Of a DNA stretch of 64,000 nt, positions 1 through 10,337 are shown in pieces. Both the position numbers and the translations under genes were made by a program. This stretch comes from Flaccisagitta enflata. Taxonomy: Eukaryota > Chaetognatha > Sagittoidea > Aphragmophora. How positions within the stretch are numbered: position 1 is the first letter of the stretch; the number at the start of each line of letters is the position of its first letter. Where the stretch lies: contig OZ231127.1 of the NCBI GenBank assembly GCA_965153355.1, positions 73,780,001 to 73,844,000 of the forward strand. Reading direction: 5' to 3'. Under the pieces are notes generated by a model. It made no database searches and was not told the origin of the DNA. It saw only the letters and a program-made list of their open reading frames with translations.

Positions 1-408
1 GTAATGACTTAAAATGACATAAAATGACTTAAAATGACTTAAAATGATGGAAAGGATTATATCGACTAAAATGACAATAATGACTAAAATGACTTGGAAA
101 GACTTGTAATGCCTTAAAATCACTTGAAATTACTTAGAATAATTTGAAATGACTTAAAATAACTTAAAATGATGAAAAGGACTGTATTGACTAAAATGAC
201 AATAATGACTTCGAATGACTTAAGCTGACTTGAAATGACTTAGAATGACTTAGAATGACTTAGAATGACTTAGAATGACTAAAAATGACCTAAAGAAATA
301 AAATTGATAAAAAAAGTAAAGTGTGACCGACCGACCGACCGACCAACCGACCAACCGACCGACCGACGGACAAAGCGGGTTGTAGAGTCGCGTGCACGCG
401 ACTAAAAA
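1..408 (+). repeat. Family A hairpin-terminated repeat, 3' portion with internal tandem array
   Basis: Positions 1-300 are a degenerate array of a ~10-bp unit of the form TGACTTAAAA. A (CCGA)n run follows at ~328-368, then an 18-bp perfect palindrome, AGTCGCGTGCACGCGACT, at 386-403, then AAAAA. The same order (array, GGAC/CCGA run, AAAGCGGGT, GTAGAGTCGCG palindrome, TAAAAA) recurs in at least ten other places here, in both orientations. The 5' end of this copy lies before the window. The architecture resembles non-autonomous Helentron/DINE-like elements (3' hairpin, internal microsatellite), but no replicase is visible, so the class is inferred. Confidence 0.75.
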
Positions 409-410
409 CT

Positions 411-540
411 GTTTGCAAAACCTACAAAAACCGAGCGTTAGGGAGAACTAGTAGGACCGGTAGGAGCAGCAACTCAAAGAGTTATGAGCCCAAGGCTGTA
501 AAAAAAAACCTAGCATGTGCTCCACAGTTGTTTACAATGA
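411..540 (+). repeat. Family D dispersed repeat, copy 1
   Basis: About 130 bp nearly identical to 34,246-34,378. It contains a short hairpin (CAACTC..GAGTTA here, a perfect CAACTCaaaGAGTTG in the other copy). The two copies sit in unrelated contexts: just after a family A terminus here, and just after the truncated BEL copy at 34 kb. No coding capacity was seen. It could be the tail of a LINE or SINE, or a short non-autonomous element. Confidence 0.6.
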
Positions 541-751
541 AACTATGAAAAGTATACTTCTAGTTGTTAGATCAGAGAGACGAAATTTCGATTGAGGTGG
601 CTTTCAACCTTTAGACCACAACAGTTTCACTACAGTTTCCACTGCACTAGAAACCAAACCAAAGAAGATGCAGCATTGAAGACAGCATTCAATCTCATGG
701 ATCATTGGGTATGTTGCATTGTTTATCCAAAAACTCATACCAGCGTCAAAG

Positions 752-754
<3 letters not shown>

Positions 755-790
<36 letters not shown>

Positions 791-905
791 GAAGAGAATG
801 ATAGACATACTGGTAGACAGGAAGATTAACAAACAGTAAAATAGACGTTTCAGTTTTTAGGATTTGTGTGTGTGGTGTATAAACGTGTGTACGTGCCTAT
901 GTGCG

Positions 906-967
<62 letters not shown>

Positions 968-1203
968 GTAAAATAGGACTTGGCCGGAATATATCGGGAT
1001 GACATCATGAAGTCCATCGAGGAAGCGGCAAAAGTTTACCAACCACAGGTGAGAAATTAAGTTAAACAGAAACAATAAAGGAAGAATGAAAGAAAGAAAA
1101 AATGGAAGAAGGGAAGCATGAGAGAAAGGAAGAGTGATAGAAAGGAAGAATGAAAGAAAGGAAGAATGAAAGAATGAAAGAAAGGAAGAATGAAAAAAAG
1201 GAA
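755..1203. repeat. GA microsatellites and GGAAGAATGAAAGAAA-type repeats
   Basis: Uninterrupted (GA)n occurs at ~755-785 and ~908-963. A degenerate purine array of GGAAGAATGAAAGAAA units occupies ~1,080-1,203. Apparent open frames across these tracts are low-complexity artefacts. The short exon-like segment at 974-1,048 lies between them. Confidence 0.9.
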
Positions 1204-1345
1204 GCCACTCAGCAACAATTGAGTAAGGATGGATTGTCTGAAAAAGAAACTGAAAGTAGAGCAACAGACAAACGACGCAATGCCGATTTGATTAAGCTTA
1301 AAACTTTTAATGGACCCTTCAGCTCATCGGCGGAGGTGAGAGTGT
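974..1345 (+). pseudogene. Exon-like gene fragment, unknown family
   Basis: Two short segments look protein-coding. The first, 974-1,048, follows an AG and reads DLAGIYRDDIMKSIEEAAKV then YQPQ, ending in a good CAG|GTGAG donor. The second, ~1,267-1,335, reads DKRRNADLIKLKTFNGPFSS then SAE before another GTGAG. The charged helical first part and the LKTFNGPF motif recall hypothetical proteins that are dispersed in invertebrate genomes, but I cannot name the family. The visible splice phases do not match cleanly (phase 0 donor, phase 1 acceptor), so this is more likely a fragment than an intact gene. A purine repeat separates the two segments. Confidence 0.3.
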
Positions 1346-1616
1346 TTGCTGCAACAGATATCCCCGAAGATAATCTGATTATCTACTTTGACAAAATCAC
1401 TTTTTGCTATTGTGTTGAAATGAGGGATTTTGAATGCGCGCTTGAAAACTTGGTTTAGGTCCTGGTTGAAAAAGGAAAAACTTCGAAAATGATTTTCCCG
1501 TCGGCTTTTGGTATTGCCTCTTTAATTTGCGCGGATAAATGTTATAGTCCTCTCAAAAATGAGCAAGACATCAATATTTTTATAGGAAAAAATGAGCTTA
1601 AACCGCGCAGGTTAAA

Positions 1617-4600
1617 TTCATCTCCAATGTGTCAAATATGAATCAAATAAGCCAAACATTATCACTATCTGTGAAACCCACCTAACTGACTGCCAAAACC
1701 ATGGCTATACCCCGGATGAGCTGAGAAATCTCATTCCCGGTTACAAATTCTATTATCAAAATAGAAAAAACAAAAAAGGTGGCGGAATAGGAATTTTCTT
1801 AGAAGACAAACTGGCAGACATGGCTCTTGTAGTCTCTGAAGACTTATTTCTAGAAGAAACATTTGAATGTCTCACTATTAAGATACCAAAAATGCAACTT
1901 GAAAAGCAAGTACGTGACCTAATCTTACTTTCCCTATATCGTCCACCGGGAAATGAGAACTCGCAAAACTTCTTAGAACACTTTGGGCGTGTCCGCATTC
2001 ATCCTGAAAAACATTGGAAAAACATGATTATCATGTTTTTTTCATGATTTTCAGAACGAATGCGGACACGCCCTTAGAAACCTGGCTCCAAAGACATGAC
2101 AAAAGATCAAACGAACTGATTATAACTGGAGACACAAACCTGGACCTTCTTAAGTACCAGACACACACACCCACATCAAACTACCTTGACATCATGCTTT
2201 CCCACTATCTAATCCCTATCATAACAAGGCCCACAAGAATAAAGCACTCGAGCGCAACCCTTATTGATCACATATTCTGCAAACTGACGGACACCCAGAA
2301 TGGTATTTTGAGTACTGAGATAGCTGGCTCACATGGATTCACGGACCACTTCCCGACATTCTGTTTAATCGAGACAAAAAGTAGTGAACCAAGACCAACT
2401 AAAAGAGTGGTTAAGAAGTACTTCACCCATGAAGGCCACAAAAAAAGACGTGAAGGCATTTTTAATGATGGCTGGAACGACTTTTTCTCTGAGAATGACC
2501 CTGACACTGCATACAACATCCTTCAGGACCGATATTCTTCCCATTATCATAATTCCATCACTGTCAAGGAATATGAGGCAAAGTGGGGCAAATATCGTAG
2601 AGAACCATGGATAACTGAAGACATATTACGCAAAATGAAGAAAAGAGACAGACTTGTGAAAATGAGAGGAAGAAGAGCTGATTACAAACAAATCCGCAAT
2701 GAGATAGTTAGTGACTGTCGAAAGGCTGAACGTGACTATTACAAACGAAAAATTTCTGAAAGCTGGAATGACATTAAAGAACAGTGGAACGTACTGAAAA
2801 AAGTTATGGGAAAGATGAATGACAAATCTGACTACCCTTCTGCATTCCAATTTGACAATGCATGGACTAACGACAAAGATGAAATAACTAACAGAATGAA
2901 CAAGTACTACTCAGCTGTAGGTCCTGACACAAACAAAAGTGTAGGAAGCTCACAGAAGGATGCTCTTTTCTATCTAAACAGAAATAAAACTAGGGCGACT
3001 GAAACACTGCTGTATGAGGACATTGACTCAAATCAGGTTATTGAAGCATGCCGTCTAATTAATCCAAAGACTAGCTGTGATGCATACGGACTACAACAAA
3101 AAATTGTTCTTAATGACATGGACATACTGGCAACAAAGCTTGCACATTTGATGAATTGCTCCCTGTCTGCGGGCAAATGTCCAGATGGCAGTAAAGTAGC
3201 GAGAGTGATCCCTGTCTACAAAGGAAAAGGAGAAAATTACCTATGTTCAAACTATAGGCCAATTTCTTTAATTCCTGTTTTCTCAAAAATAATGGAAAAG
3301 CTAATTTACAATAAGATATTCTCCTTCCTGGTGCGCGAGCAAACTCTCTTTAAATCCCAATATGGGTTTAGAAGGGGCCATAATACATCACACGCTACCC
3401 TAGATTTTCTCCAAACTGTTGAGACAGCACTAAAAGACGATGAGTATGCAATTGGGGTGTTTTGTGATTTGAGTAAGGCCTTCGATACCTTAGACCATGA
3501 CATACTCCTCGCCAAACTTGATCATTATGGAATAAGAGGAAATATCTTGTCATGGCTTAAATCTTATCTGTCAAATCGGAAACAGTTTGTTGATATGAAT
3601 GGAACAAGTAGTGAACTTTGTGACATAACTGTTGGAGTTCCACAGGGGAGTATTCTTGGGCCCCTGCTCTTCCTTATTTACATCAATGACTTGCCCTCAG
3701 CTCTGAATAAACTTAGGCCAGTTATGTTTGCAGATGACACAAACCTAGTGATAAAGGGAAAAAATCTATCTGGCCTAAAGGAAACTCTCAACTCTGAACT
3801 TTTAAGTCTTGACGATTATTTTAGAGCCAATAAACTCAAGCTAAATGCTGGGAAAACCAAACTTGTATGTTTTCGCAAAAAGGGGCGACCCTTTACCTAT
3901 GATGATGTTCCTGTCTCCCTAAACAATCAAAAACTGGACTTTGAAAAAAATGCTACTTTTCTTGGTATAACACTTAATGAGCACCTTCTCTTTGAGGACC
4001 ATTGCAATAAAATTACTAATAAAATTTCAAGGAACACTGGTGTTCTACACCGAATAAAAAAAATACTACCCCTATCCTCCCTACGCACTTTGTACTACTC
4101 TCTTGTATTTTCTCATTTCTCTTATGGTTTGGAGATATGGGGGGCCTCAACATCTAAAAGTCTTAAACGTATCAAAGGCATACAGAAAAAAGCGATACGG
4201 GCAATAACCAAATCTCACTTTTTGGCTCATACGGAACCGCGAATGAAAAATCTTAACCTCTTAAGTATATCAGATCAGTACAAACTCCAATGCCTAAGCT
4301 TAACTTTTAATATGATTAAAGGATTTTGCCCTGATATCTTTGAGTTTCGGAAGTCCCTGAATGAGAATAGCGTAAGATACAGACTAAGATCAGTTTCAAC
4401 ACAACCTGAAAATCTTAGACTGGATAATCAAAATAAATGTTTTTTTCCCTCTAGAGCGGCTCTATACTGGAACGAACTCAATCCTGAGTTTAAAAAATCC
4501 AGCACTAAGCAAGAATTCAAAGGTAGAGTTAGACGAACCCTAATACAGGAGTACAACTCAATATGTGAGTGTTCAAACCCACTTTGTGTTGACAGACAAT

Positions 4601-4635
4601 ATCACATCAATCCTCGCACAAACACCACTCATTAG
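1617..4635 (+). pseudogene. LINE endonuclease/reverse transcriptase, split by an insertion
   Basis: The endonuclease half reads in one frame up to 1,984. It includes the ICETHLT motif (catalytic Glu codon at 1,673) and GGGIGIF. After the 89-bp insert the frame changes and the protein continues to 4,635, with IITGDTN (~2,119) and FTDHFP (~2,338) closing the endonuclease. The RT then shows NYRPISL, QYGFRRGHNT, DLSKAFDTLDH, GVPQGSILGP and the catalytic FADD box at 3,727-3,738, followed by a C-terminal region (LGITLNEHL, FSHFSYGLEIWG) typical of CR1/L2-clade proteins. Apart from the insert and the 5' truncation, the ~2.56-kb RT part has no stop, so the copy looks fairly young. The RT assignment is secure; the clade is inferred from motif style. 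Confidence 0.9.
1985..2073. mobile_element. 89-bp foldback/MITE inserted in the LINE endonuclease
   Basis: The segment begins GGGCGTGTCCGCATTC and ends with its reverse complement. The ~26-bp arms are nearly perfect and enclose ~37 bp. Removing 89 nt would put the upstream endonuclease frame in register with the downstream RT frame, because 89 leaves 2 modulo 3 and the two frames differ by exactly that. No clear target duplication is visible. No second copy was noticed in the window. Confidence 0.75.
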
Positions 4636-5030
4636 ATTCCCATTCGGCGATTCCCCGTTCTTATTTCCTGATCTTAATAACCTGTTCTCGTCTCTTATTC
4701 TCCCACCTCAAGCCTAAGTAAAATGCCTTTTGTCTTGTCGTTTTTCCCGTTGTGCCCAGATTTGATTTTCCCCTTCCCTATTCTTCTTCCCCCCCCCCTT
4801 AATGACTTTATACCCTGTGTCTTCTTCATCCCGAGCTTTGCACTTAAATCTTTCTTTGTGTCTCGTACAAAAATGTACTATCATTTGCCCCCGGGCAGCC
4901 TTTATAATTGAATGTTTGATTAATCTATTGACAACGAAAAATACCTGAGCGACTCATTCTCTCATCTTCTCTTATCAGTGCTTTTCCAACATCACTGTGG
5001 ATATCTGAGTCACAGTAATGAAGGAATAAA

Positions 5031-6080
5031 AATATATACTCAGCAATCATCTCCCATCTGGGGATGGCAAAAATCTTAAGACTTTTTTTTTAGACTCTTA
5101 AATACATTTTTTTTCCCGCTCTCACCCTTTGTGGTGGCGAAAACAACCGGCACTCACCCACTCGCTTTACACTTGTGGGTGGCCATAATTTTCTTAAAGG
5201 ATTTGATAATTACATGCATCTAAAACAATTTCACGGCGTTCACCTTTAGTGGTGGCTATAAACTGTGTGTTCTGTATTGTCCTTACAAAACAAATTTGAT
5301 CGAACGGACTAGCAACTCATCAAGCTTCTGTTTACAGAGAAACTCTTAGTGATCTCCCAGGTGGGGCCGGCTGGGGCCACGGCGCCTAGATGTGATGCAC
5401 CTGTTTTGGCAGGGGGTACCACCCCTTAACTGTCGGGATGGGTGTGTTGCGTTTGGACGCCTGGGTTTTGGCCGGCCTTGCAAGCGGGGAGATCACCGAC
5501 ACAAACTCAACTGACAAATACTCTGTAAACAATATTCTTTTAATACAAAGTTAATCCATCCGAGTTCTCTTCCATCCTTCCTAGGTATTCCCGTTCTGCA
5601 GCCGTGGCGGCGGGGGCGCCTCGGGCACGCTAATTACTGCGAGAAAACGCGAAACTTCAACCAAGCTAGATGGCGACTCAGCATTATGGCGAATATCCCA
5701 AAACTCAGAAGCAACATAACAGGACGAAGCTGATCACACAAAACATGCGATACCAATAAGATTTCTTTTTTAATACATTTAATTGCTTATTATGAAGCAT
5801 TTGCAAGAGACTTCTCTCTTTTCCGGGTTGCAAACCTACAAGCCTCCGAAAAAAAATACACGGAATGCAATGAGTAAATATACTGTATCTCTTCCGTTTA
5901 TTAAAAATGACTCTCTATTTGATGAATCGTTAATGCGAATTTTGTATCCATCCAAAACACGTCTTGCATTGCATTGGACTAATGGCTTACTTCTGATCCC
6001 CTCTGCAAACTTTGTTGACATATCGTGCCTTTATACATGTCTAAGAGAAATATATGTTTTACTTTACTTTACTTTGTGTA
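5031..6080. other. Intergenic stretch with a hairpin cluster; no gene recognised
   Basis: At 5,051-5,258 four related short hairpins recur every ~50-100 bp. They have the form CACC(n)GGTGGC or CCCATC..GATGGC, each followed by an A-rich run (near 5,051, 5,121, 5,153 and 5,238). A GC-rich block at ~5,355-5,700 is followed by AT-rich DNA. No similarity to known elements is recognised, and the open frames are short and start without context. Confidence 0.5.
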
Positions 6081-6088
6081 GACTAGAA

Positions 6089-6185
6089 TGAGCATGATGA
6101 AAAACAAATTTGTTCCTTCCAAAGTACCAACTAAGGAGAGCACAAACAACAATTACTCTGCCACGGATGATATACTTCGAAACCG
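6089..6185 (+). CDS. Candidate isolated exon, unknown protein
   Basis: An ATG at 6,089 opens 97 nt reading MSMMKNKFVPSKVPTKESTN and onward, stopping at a strong donor (CCG|GTAAGT at 6,185/6,186). A pyrimidine-containing run ending in TAG precedes it at ~6,081. Nothing downstream on this strand obviously continues it, so this may be chance. It is listed because the donor is a perfect consensus. Confidence 0.22.
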
Positions 6186-6239
6186 GTAAGTCAAAATCCA
6201 TATTGTTATTGTAGCATGTAGCAAACACCATCTAGTGTG

Positions 6240-6660
6240 TAGCACCTTTTAGTCTTAGTAATGTTCATTTGCAGCATGTTGCAGCAACAACTACCAGGCT
6301 CACAAGATTGATTTTTTTTACATTCCAAAAGAGTATAAAATCCTGAATAAAATATTTCATGCATGATCTACCTGTCGGCCCGGTCGCTTGTTAAAAGTTG
6401 CTGCAAAAATTGAAGTTTCATAACAATCATGGGTAATACTATCAATATAACAACTGCAGCAAGTTGCTGCAGATTCATTTTCCTTGATTTTCATCTTATG
6501 TTTAACCAGATAATTATTACAGCTGTCAGATTTGCCGTTTTAAGTACATCAAATCTTATATTTTTGGATAATTGTAGCGGATTTTGCCAATTTTATTGCA
6601 AAAATGTCATTTTTTGCAGCAACTTGCAGCAACTTTTCATAATTCAGGCACTCTAGAGTG
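6240..6660. repeat. TGCAGCAA-rich non-coding block
   Basis: The motif GTTGCAGCAA and its reverse complement TTGCTGCA recur at ~6,277-6,295, 6,398-6,406, 6,452-6,471 (a palindromic CTGCAGCAAGTTGCTGCAG) and 6,615-6,637. The spacing and inverted orientation suggest ends of a degenerate foldback element. No TIR pair with a target duplication could be fixed. Confidence 0.35.
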
Positions 6661-7072
6661 CTGACGTTGTAGCAGGACGCTCACTGTGTCAAAATAACCT
6701 AATTGCTACAGGGTTAGAAACGTTTTTACCGTAGAAGAATTCTTTTAACCCAGAAAATCGCTCAAAAAAATAGGAATTTTTGCTAGAAATGCTGCATTGC
6801 TTAGTACACATATATATGCAGCAGGAGTCGATATGTACGCTGAATTTTTGGTCAGTTTATGGTTGTAAAGTGGTAAAGTAAGGTCCGCTCCACAATTAGA
6901 GCTATCGGTGGGCATTGTGGAATGAAAACTTTTCCCTCGGGCTTCCCTCAGGCTTTGGTGGTTTCCCCTCTACTAGAAGTGGGCCCTTATAAAATCATAG
7001 TTTCATCTCGCTGAGCTAAGTACAAGTATATTCTCTCATGGTTCTAAAAGAAAGATCAAACAAAAAAGTTAC

Positions 7073-7251
7073 CTCTCTGTCGACGTTGCTAATGGCGGCG
7101 GAGAGTTCCAAATCATCGACCCAAGCAACCTCATCCAAGTCTACGTTGAAGGCGGCATCGGAATACTGAATCTTCACATCCCGCGGGAAATCGTAAACAC
7201 TCCGAATGTGAGACGCAATTTTGAAACCGCAAATTGATCGAGGGTTGGATC
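7073..7251 (-). CDS. Discoidin-like module, exon B (third module)
   Basis: On the minus strand this 179-nt exon lies between an acceptor (TTTCAAAG) and a donor (GAG|GTAAC). It is open in one frame: SNPRSICGFKIASHIRSVYD, then FPRDVKIQYSDAAFNVDLDE and so on. This matches the middle of a discoidin/F5-8C fold, where a core strand is followed by a P..V.IQYS segment. It begins with two bases that complete a Gly codon left by exon A (phase 1) and ends in phase 0. A near-identical exon occurs at 34,499-34,677. The next exon C at lower coordinates was not found, so this module is either the truncated end of the gene or interrupted. Confidence 0.65.
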
Positions 7252-7353
7252 CTTTGAAATAAGTTAATTATAATTGTATTGCAGTCAATGGACAATTCAC
7301 TGTATGTTTATGTTAAAAAAAATGCTTTGATCCAACACATTGATGATTAACAA

Positions 7354-7899
7354 AAGTCCCAAAAGCGTTACATGGTCAGCGGTATCCGCTGCCCCTAAGT
7401 TAGTTTACATGAAGATGTGATGGTGAGAGGGGCAGCGGCCCCGGAGGAGCAGATGACCTATGATTCCACACAGAACGATTTTCTGAGAGGACTAATTTGG
7501 GGTCTGAAAGGCCTGATTTGAGGTCTGGGAGGTCTAAGGGGCCTGATTTAGGATCTGATAGGCCTGAGATGAGTCTGTGAGGCCTGAATTGGGGTCTGGA
7601 ACACCTGAATTGGGGGTCTGAGGGGCTTGAATTAGGGTCTGAAAGCCTAACTTGTGGTTTGAGAGGCCAGAGTTGGGGTGTGAGAGGCCTGAATTGGAGT
7701 CTGGAAGACTTGATTTTGGGTCTGCATGCCTGGTCTGATGTCTGAGAGGTCTGATTTTGGGTCCGTGAGGCCGGATTTGAGGTCTGAGAGGCCTGATTTG
7801 GGGTCTTAGATGCTTGTTCTGGGGTCTAAGGGCCTATCTTGGGGCCCAGGAGAGGGGGTGACGTTGACCGGAGAAAATTGTCCTGTGTGGAAGCTGCCC
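7354..7899 (+). mobile_element. Family B repeat inserted in a discoidin-gene intron
   Basis: The left end reads AAGTCCCAAAAGCGTTACAT and leads into GGTCAGCGGTA, then GGGGCAGCGGCCCCGGAGG and GATGACCTATG. The interior is ~22-bp tandem units of the form GGTCTGAGAGGCCTGATTTG. The right end is a shortened copy of the inverted terminus (GAGAAAATTGTCCTGTGTG..GCTGCCC). The duplicated intron at 34,770-34,790 has the uninterrupted sequence ATTAACAATAGG, so this is a filled site; either AA is duplicated or the insertion is clean between A and T. Confidence 0.8.
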
Positions 7900-8342
7900 A
7901 ATAGGTTATTTTCAGAAACTCGCGGGCAGAAAGTAAGAATTGTGTCTACAATTATGTCACGCTTTTGTCACACTATCTTATACCATTTCAAGTAATTTTA
8001 CTGACCAAATTTTGATTCCATATCACTTATTATGCGATATCTAGATGTCCATATAGTTCCTTCCATATCCTGCTTACTAGGAATTAGTGTGGCACGTCAA
8101 ACCACAATTCTTCCTTTCTGTCCGCGTATCCCCGCAAGCAGCCAATATATGCTACTTGAGAGAACGAAAAATCATGATGAATAGTGAATACACCATATTC
8201 TTTGCATGAAAACTTTTTTTTTTTAAATCTCACCCTAACTGTTACTTTGAATCCTAGTATCTTCGACGCAAAGCAAACAAAATAATCCCAAACACTTCGT
8301 CTTCAATCTCCATCCCTTCACTGATTTGCGATTCAGACTCAC

Positions 8343-8627
8343 CAAAGTCAACAAGCACCCATTGGGGCGGTGCTCCAGCGCTCTTCCAGAAATTGGGAGT
8401 GATCAATGCACAGAAAGGCTGATTGGCATTGCAGGAGCTCGTCAGAGGATGAAATGCGTGAGTGACAATATTTCCAGAGCTGGTGGAAGACGCTTTAGCC
8501 GCGCACTGACCGTCCAGACGGGCGACATTGGTGCAAGCTTGGGACGCAGTAGGAAAGATTTGCCTTGGAGTTGTTGGGGTGACTTGCCCCGGTGTTGATG
8601 AGCTAACTGGCCTAGGAGTGGTTGCAC
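8343..8627 (-). CDS. Discoidin-like module, exon A (third module)
   Basis: This minus-strand 285-nt exon follows the acceptor GTTAACAG and ends at the donor TTG|GTGAGT. It encodes a Thr/Pro-rich linker (about residues 1-30), then ACTNVARLDGQCAAKASSTS, SGNIVTHAFHP and WKSAGAPPQWVLVDFG. The ASSTSSGN..AFHP..W..QWVLVDFG series is the N-terminal half of an F5/8 type C (discoidin-like) galactose-binding fold, typically a secreted or extracellular adhesion module. It starts with two bases of a split codon and ends with one, matching exons C and B. The second copy at 35,613-35,897 has identical length and boundaries. The function of the full protein is unknown. Confidence 0.7.
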
Positions 8628-8878
8628 CTGTTAACATAGATATGAAAGGATTAAGAAAGGATAGCGAGGGAATGATGGGAACTCATTACAAACTGACCAA
8701 GCTGGAAGTCCTCTCCCTCAAAGATCTGCATAGATATCACAGGTACAGTGGACTACCACCTTTTCGTCACCTGATTTAACAACATTTCGAATTTAACACC
8801 CAAGTTTCTTTGGTCCCAATTTTTTGCAGGTTTTTGTAATGTCAATTTTACCTGAATAAACAACACCTGACGTTTACA

Positions 8879-9189
8879 GTCAGTGGACAAAACATAATGT
8901 GTATATATATATAACATACTTTTCGTTTTAATCTAATATACTGATTATAAACAAAATGTTGTATGCAACAATTAGGTGTTGAAATTACAACTGGCTGTAA
9001 TGTTACAAAACCGTAGTATTATTGCCAGCTGTAGTTCTAACAACCAGTTGTTGCATACAATATTTTGTTTGTTACAGTTGGCTGTAACTTGAGCGACTGA
9101 TAATTGCATACAATATTTTGTTTATGAGCGTTATGTTGGATCAAAGCCAATAGTATGATACATATACATATAGTGTTTTGTCCACTGAC
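8879..9189. mobile_element. 311-bp MITE with GTCAGTGGACAAAACA termini
   Basis: Terminal inverted repeats of ~16 bp (GTCAGTGGACAAAACA, and its complement ending at 9,189) enclose AT-rich DNA with internal TTGTATGCAACAA-type repeats. Flanks are CGTTTACA (8,871-8,878) and CGTTTATA (9,190-9,197), which fits an 8-bp target duplication with one mismatch. An alternative is a TA duplication with termini beginning CAGTCAGTGGAC, as in Tc1/mariner MITEs. No ORF is present. Confidence 0.7.
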
Positions 9190-9363
9190 CGTTTATACTT
9201 AGTTATGGGATTTTCTTTTACTTTAGATTTTCATTTAAGCTTTGATATATTATAAAATTGATGAAGATATTTCAACATAAACAAAAATTTTTACACAGAA
9301 GTGAACAAGGTAACAGCTGAAAAAACGGTGAATAAAAAAAAAGAAAATCATCAATAGAGAACC

Positions 9364-10268
9364 TGTGGAAATGTGTGCTATTTATAAGTATGGGAATGAT
9401 GATGTTCTTCGCGTGAATGCTTTTTTCTCTCTCTTTTCCAATTCGATGCCTTTTGTTTCCATTTAATTTAACCATGAACCATATGGTTGCGCATGGATTT
9501 TTGATGCTCTTTTATTCGCTGAGAGATACATGTTATCATGTATTTTCTTATTTTATATTTCTTATCGTCGTGTTTTTTATGCTTCGCATTTTTACTCCGA
9601 ATAAATACCGTTATTATGGCATCGCTTCTTAATGGAATGATTGATATTTTGCTTGATTTTCATGTTTTGCGCCCTTGGAATTTCTCATCTTTCATAAGTC
9701 TCTCATCCTTTTATTTCAGAGACTTATGTACGGAAGCCTGACTTATTTGACGATCACGACGCTGGCTGGAAACCAAGGAAATTGGGCCTAAAGTAAGTTT
9801 TTATCATTTTAGCGTTTTAGTATTTTATCATTGTTTTTGTCGTATGGCTTTTTATTGTTTTATTGTCTGTTTTTGGCGTTTTATCGTCTGTTTTTATCGT
9901 CTGTCCGGTCAACTAATTATTGGGTGATATGGGTGAATTTAATGGGCTGGGCAGGGCGGGGGCAGTGTACGGATCTGGCTTCATGGCCTCTGCATAAGAT
10001 GTACATGTTGTTATTGGCTGTTTCTGTCCATGTCTATCCTGATCTCATGTTGCTTTCATGCATTGGTTGACCATATTTTCATGCCCAATTTTCCCTTTTA
10101 CTTCTCCCCCATCTCAGATTGTTGAAATTTTTACCACATCAAAGAGACCATCGTCACGCCATTTTCCAATCTACGCCCAAATTCCTTTGCGTCTACCATC
10201 GTCAGTCAGTCAGAGATTTCTACAAACAAAGCTAAGAGTCGAAACTAGTATTCACGTGGGAGAATATA
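9364..10268 (+). repeat. BEL/Pao copy 1, 5' LTR (~905 bp)
   Basis: The LTR begins TGTGGAAATG and ends GAGAATATA, where similarity with the 3' LTR stops exactly. It carries a TATA-like TATTTATAAG at ~9,380. It also holds a possible intron: donor GTAAGT at 9,793 and a pyrimidine-rich acceptor ending CTCAG at ~10,117. Both sites are kept in the other LTR, which may mean a spliced leader; this is unproven. The terminal dinucleotide is TA rather than the usual CA. Confidence 0.88.
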
Positions 10269-10337
10269 TTTCAACAATTTTAAAACTTGACTCCTCTCGA
10301 ACTTTTCTTCCGACATCCCGGGGCATATCGTGTCATA

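Larger units (their letters stand above)
1590..5030 (+). mobile_element. 5'-truncated non-LTR retrotransposon (LINE), CR1/L2-like
   Basis: The element has an apurinic-type (EEP) endonuclease followed by a reverse transcriptase, the order used by CR1/L2/Jockey-type LINEs. No ORF1 is found upstream; recognisable coding starts near 1,617. The RT ORF ends at 4,635. A C/T-rich 3' region without ORFs continues to roughly 5,030, but I could not fix the 3' end or a target duplication. The element is dead as read because its endonuclease is interrupted at 1,985-2,073. Confidence 0.85.

Noticed and set aside
1-300. CRISPR-like array (short regular repeats)
   Set aside because: The ~10-bp units are contiguous with no spacers, and the genome is eukaryotic. 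The same was considered for 62,877-63,330 and the 20-bp and 81-bp arrays.
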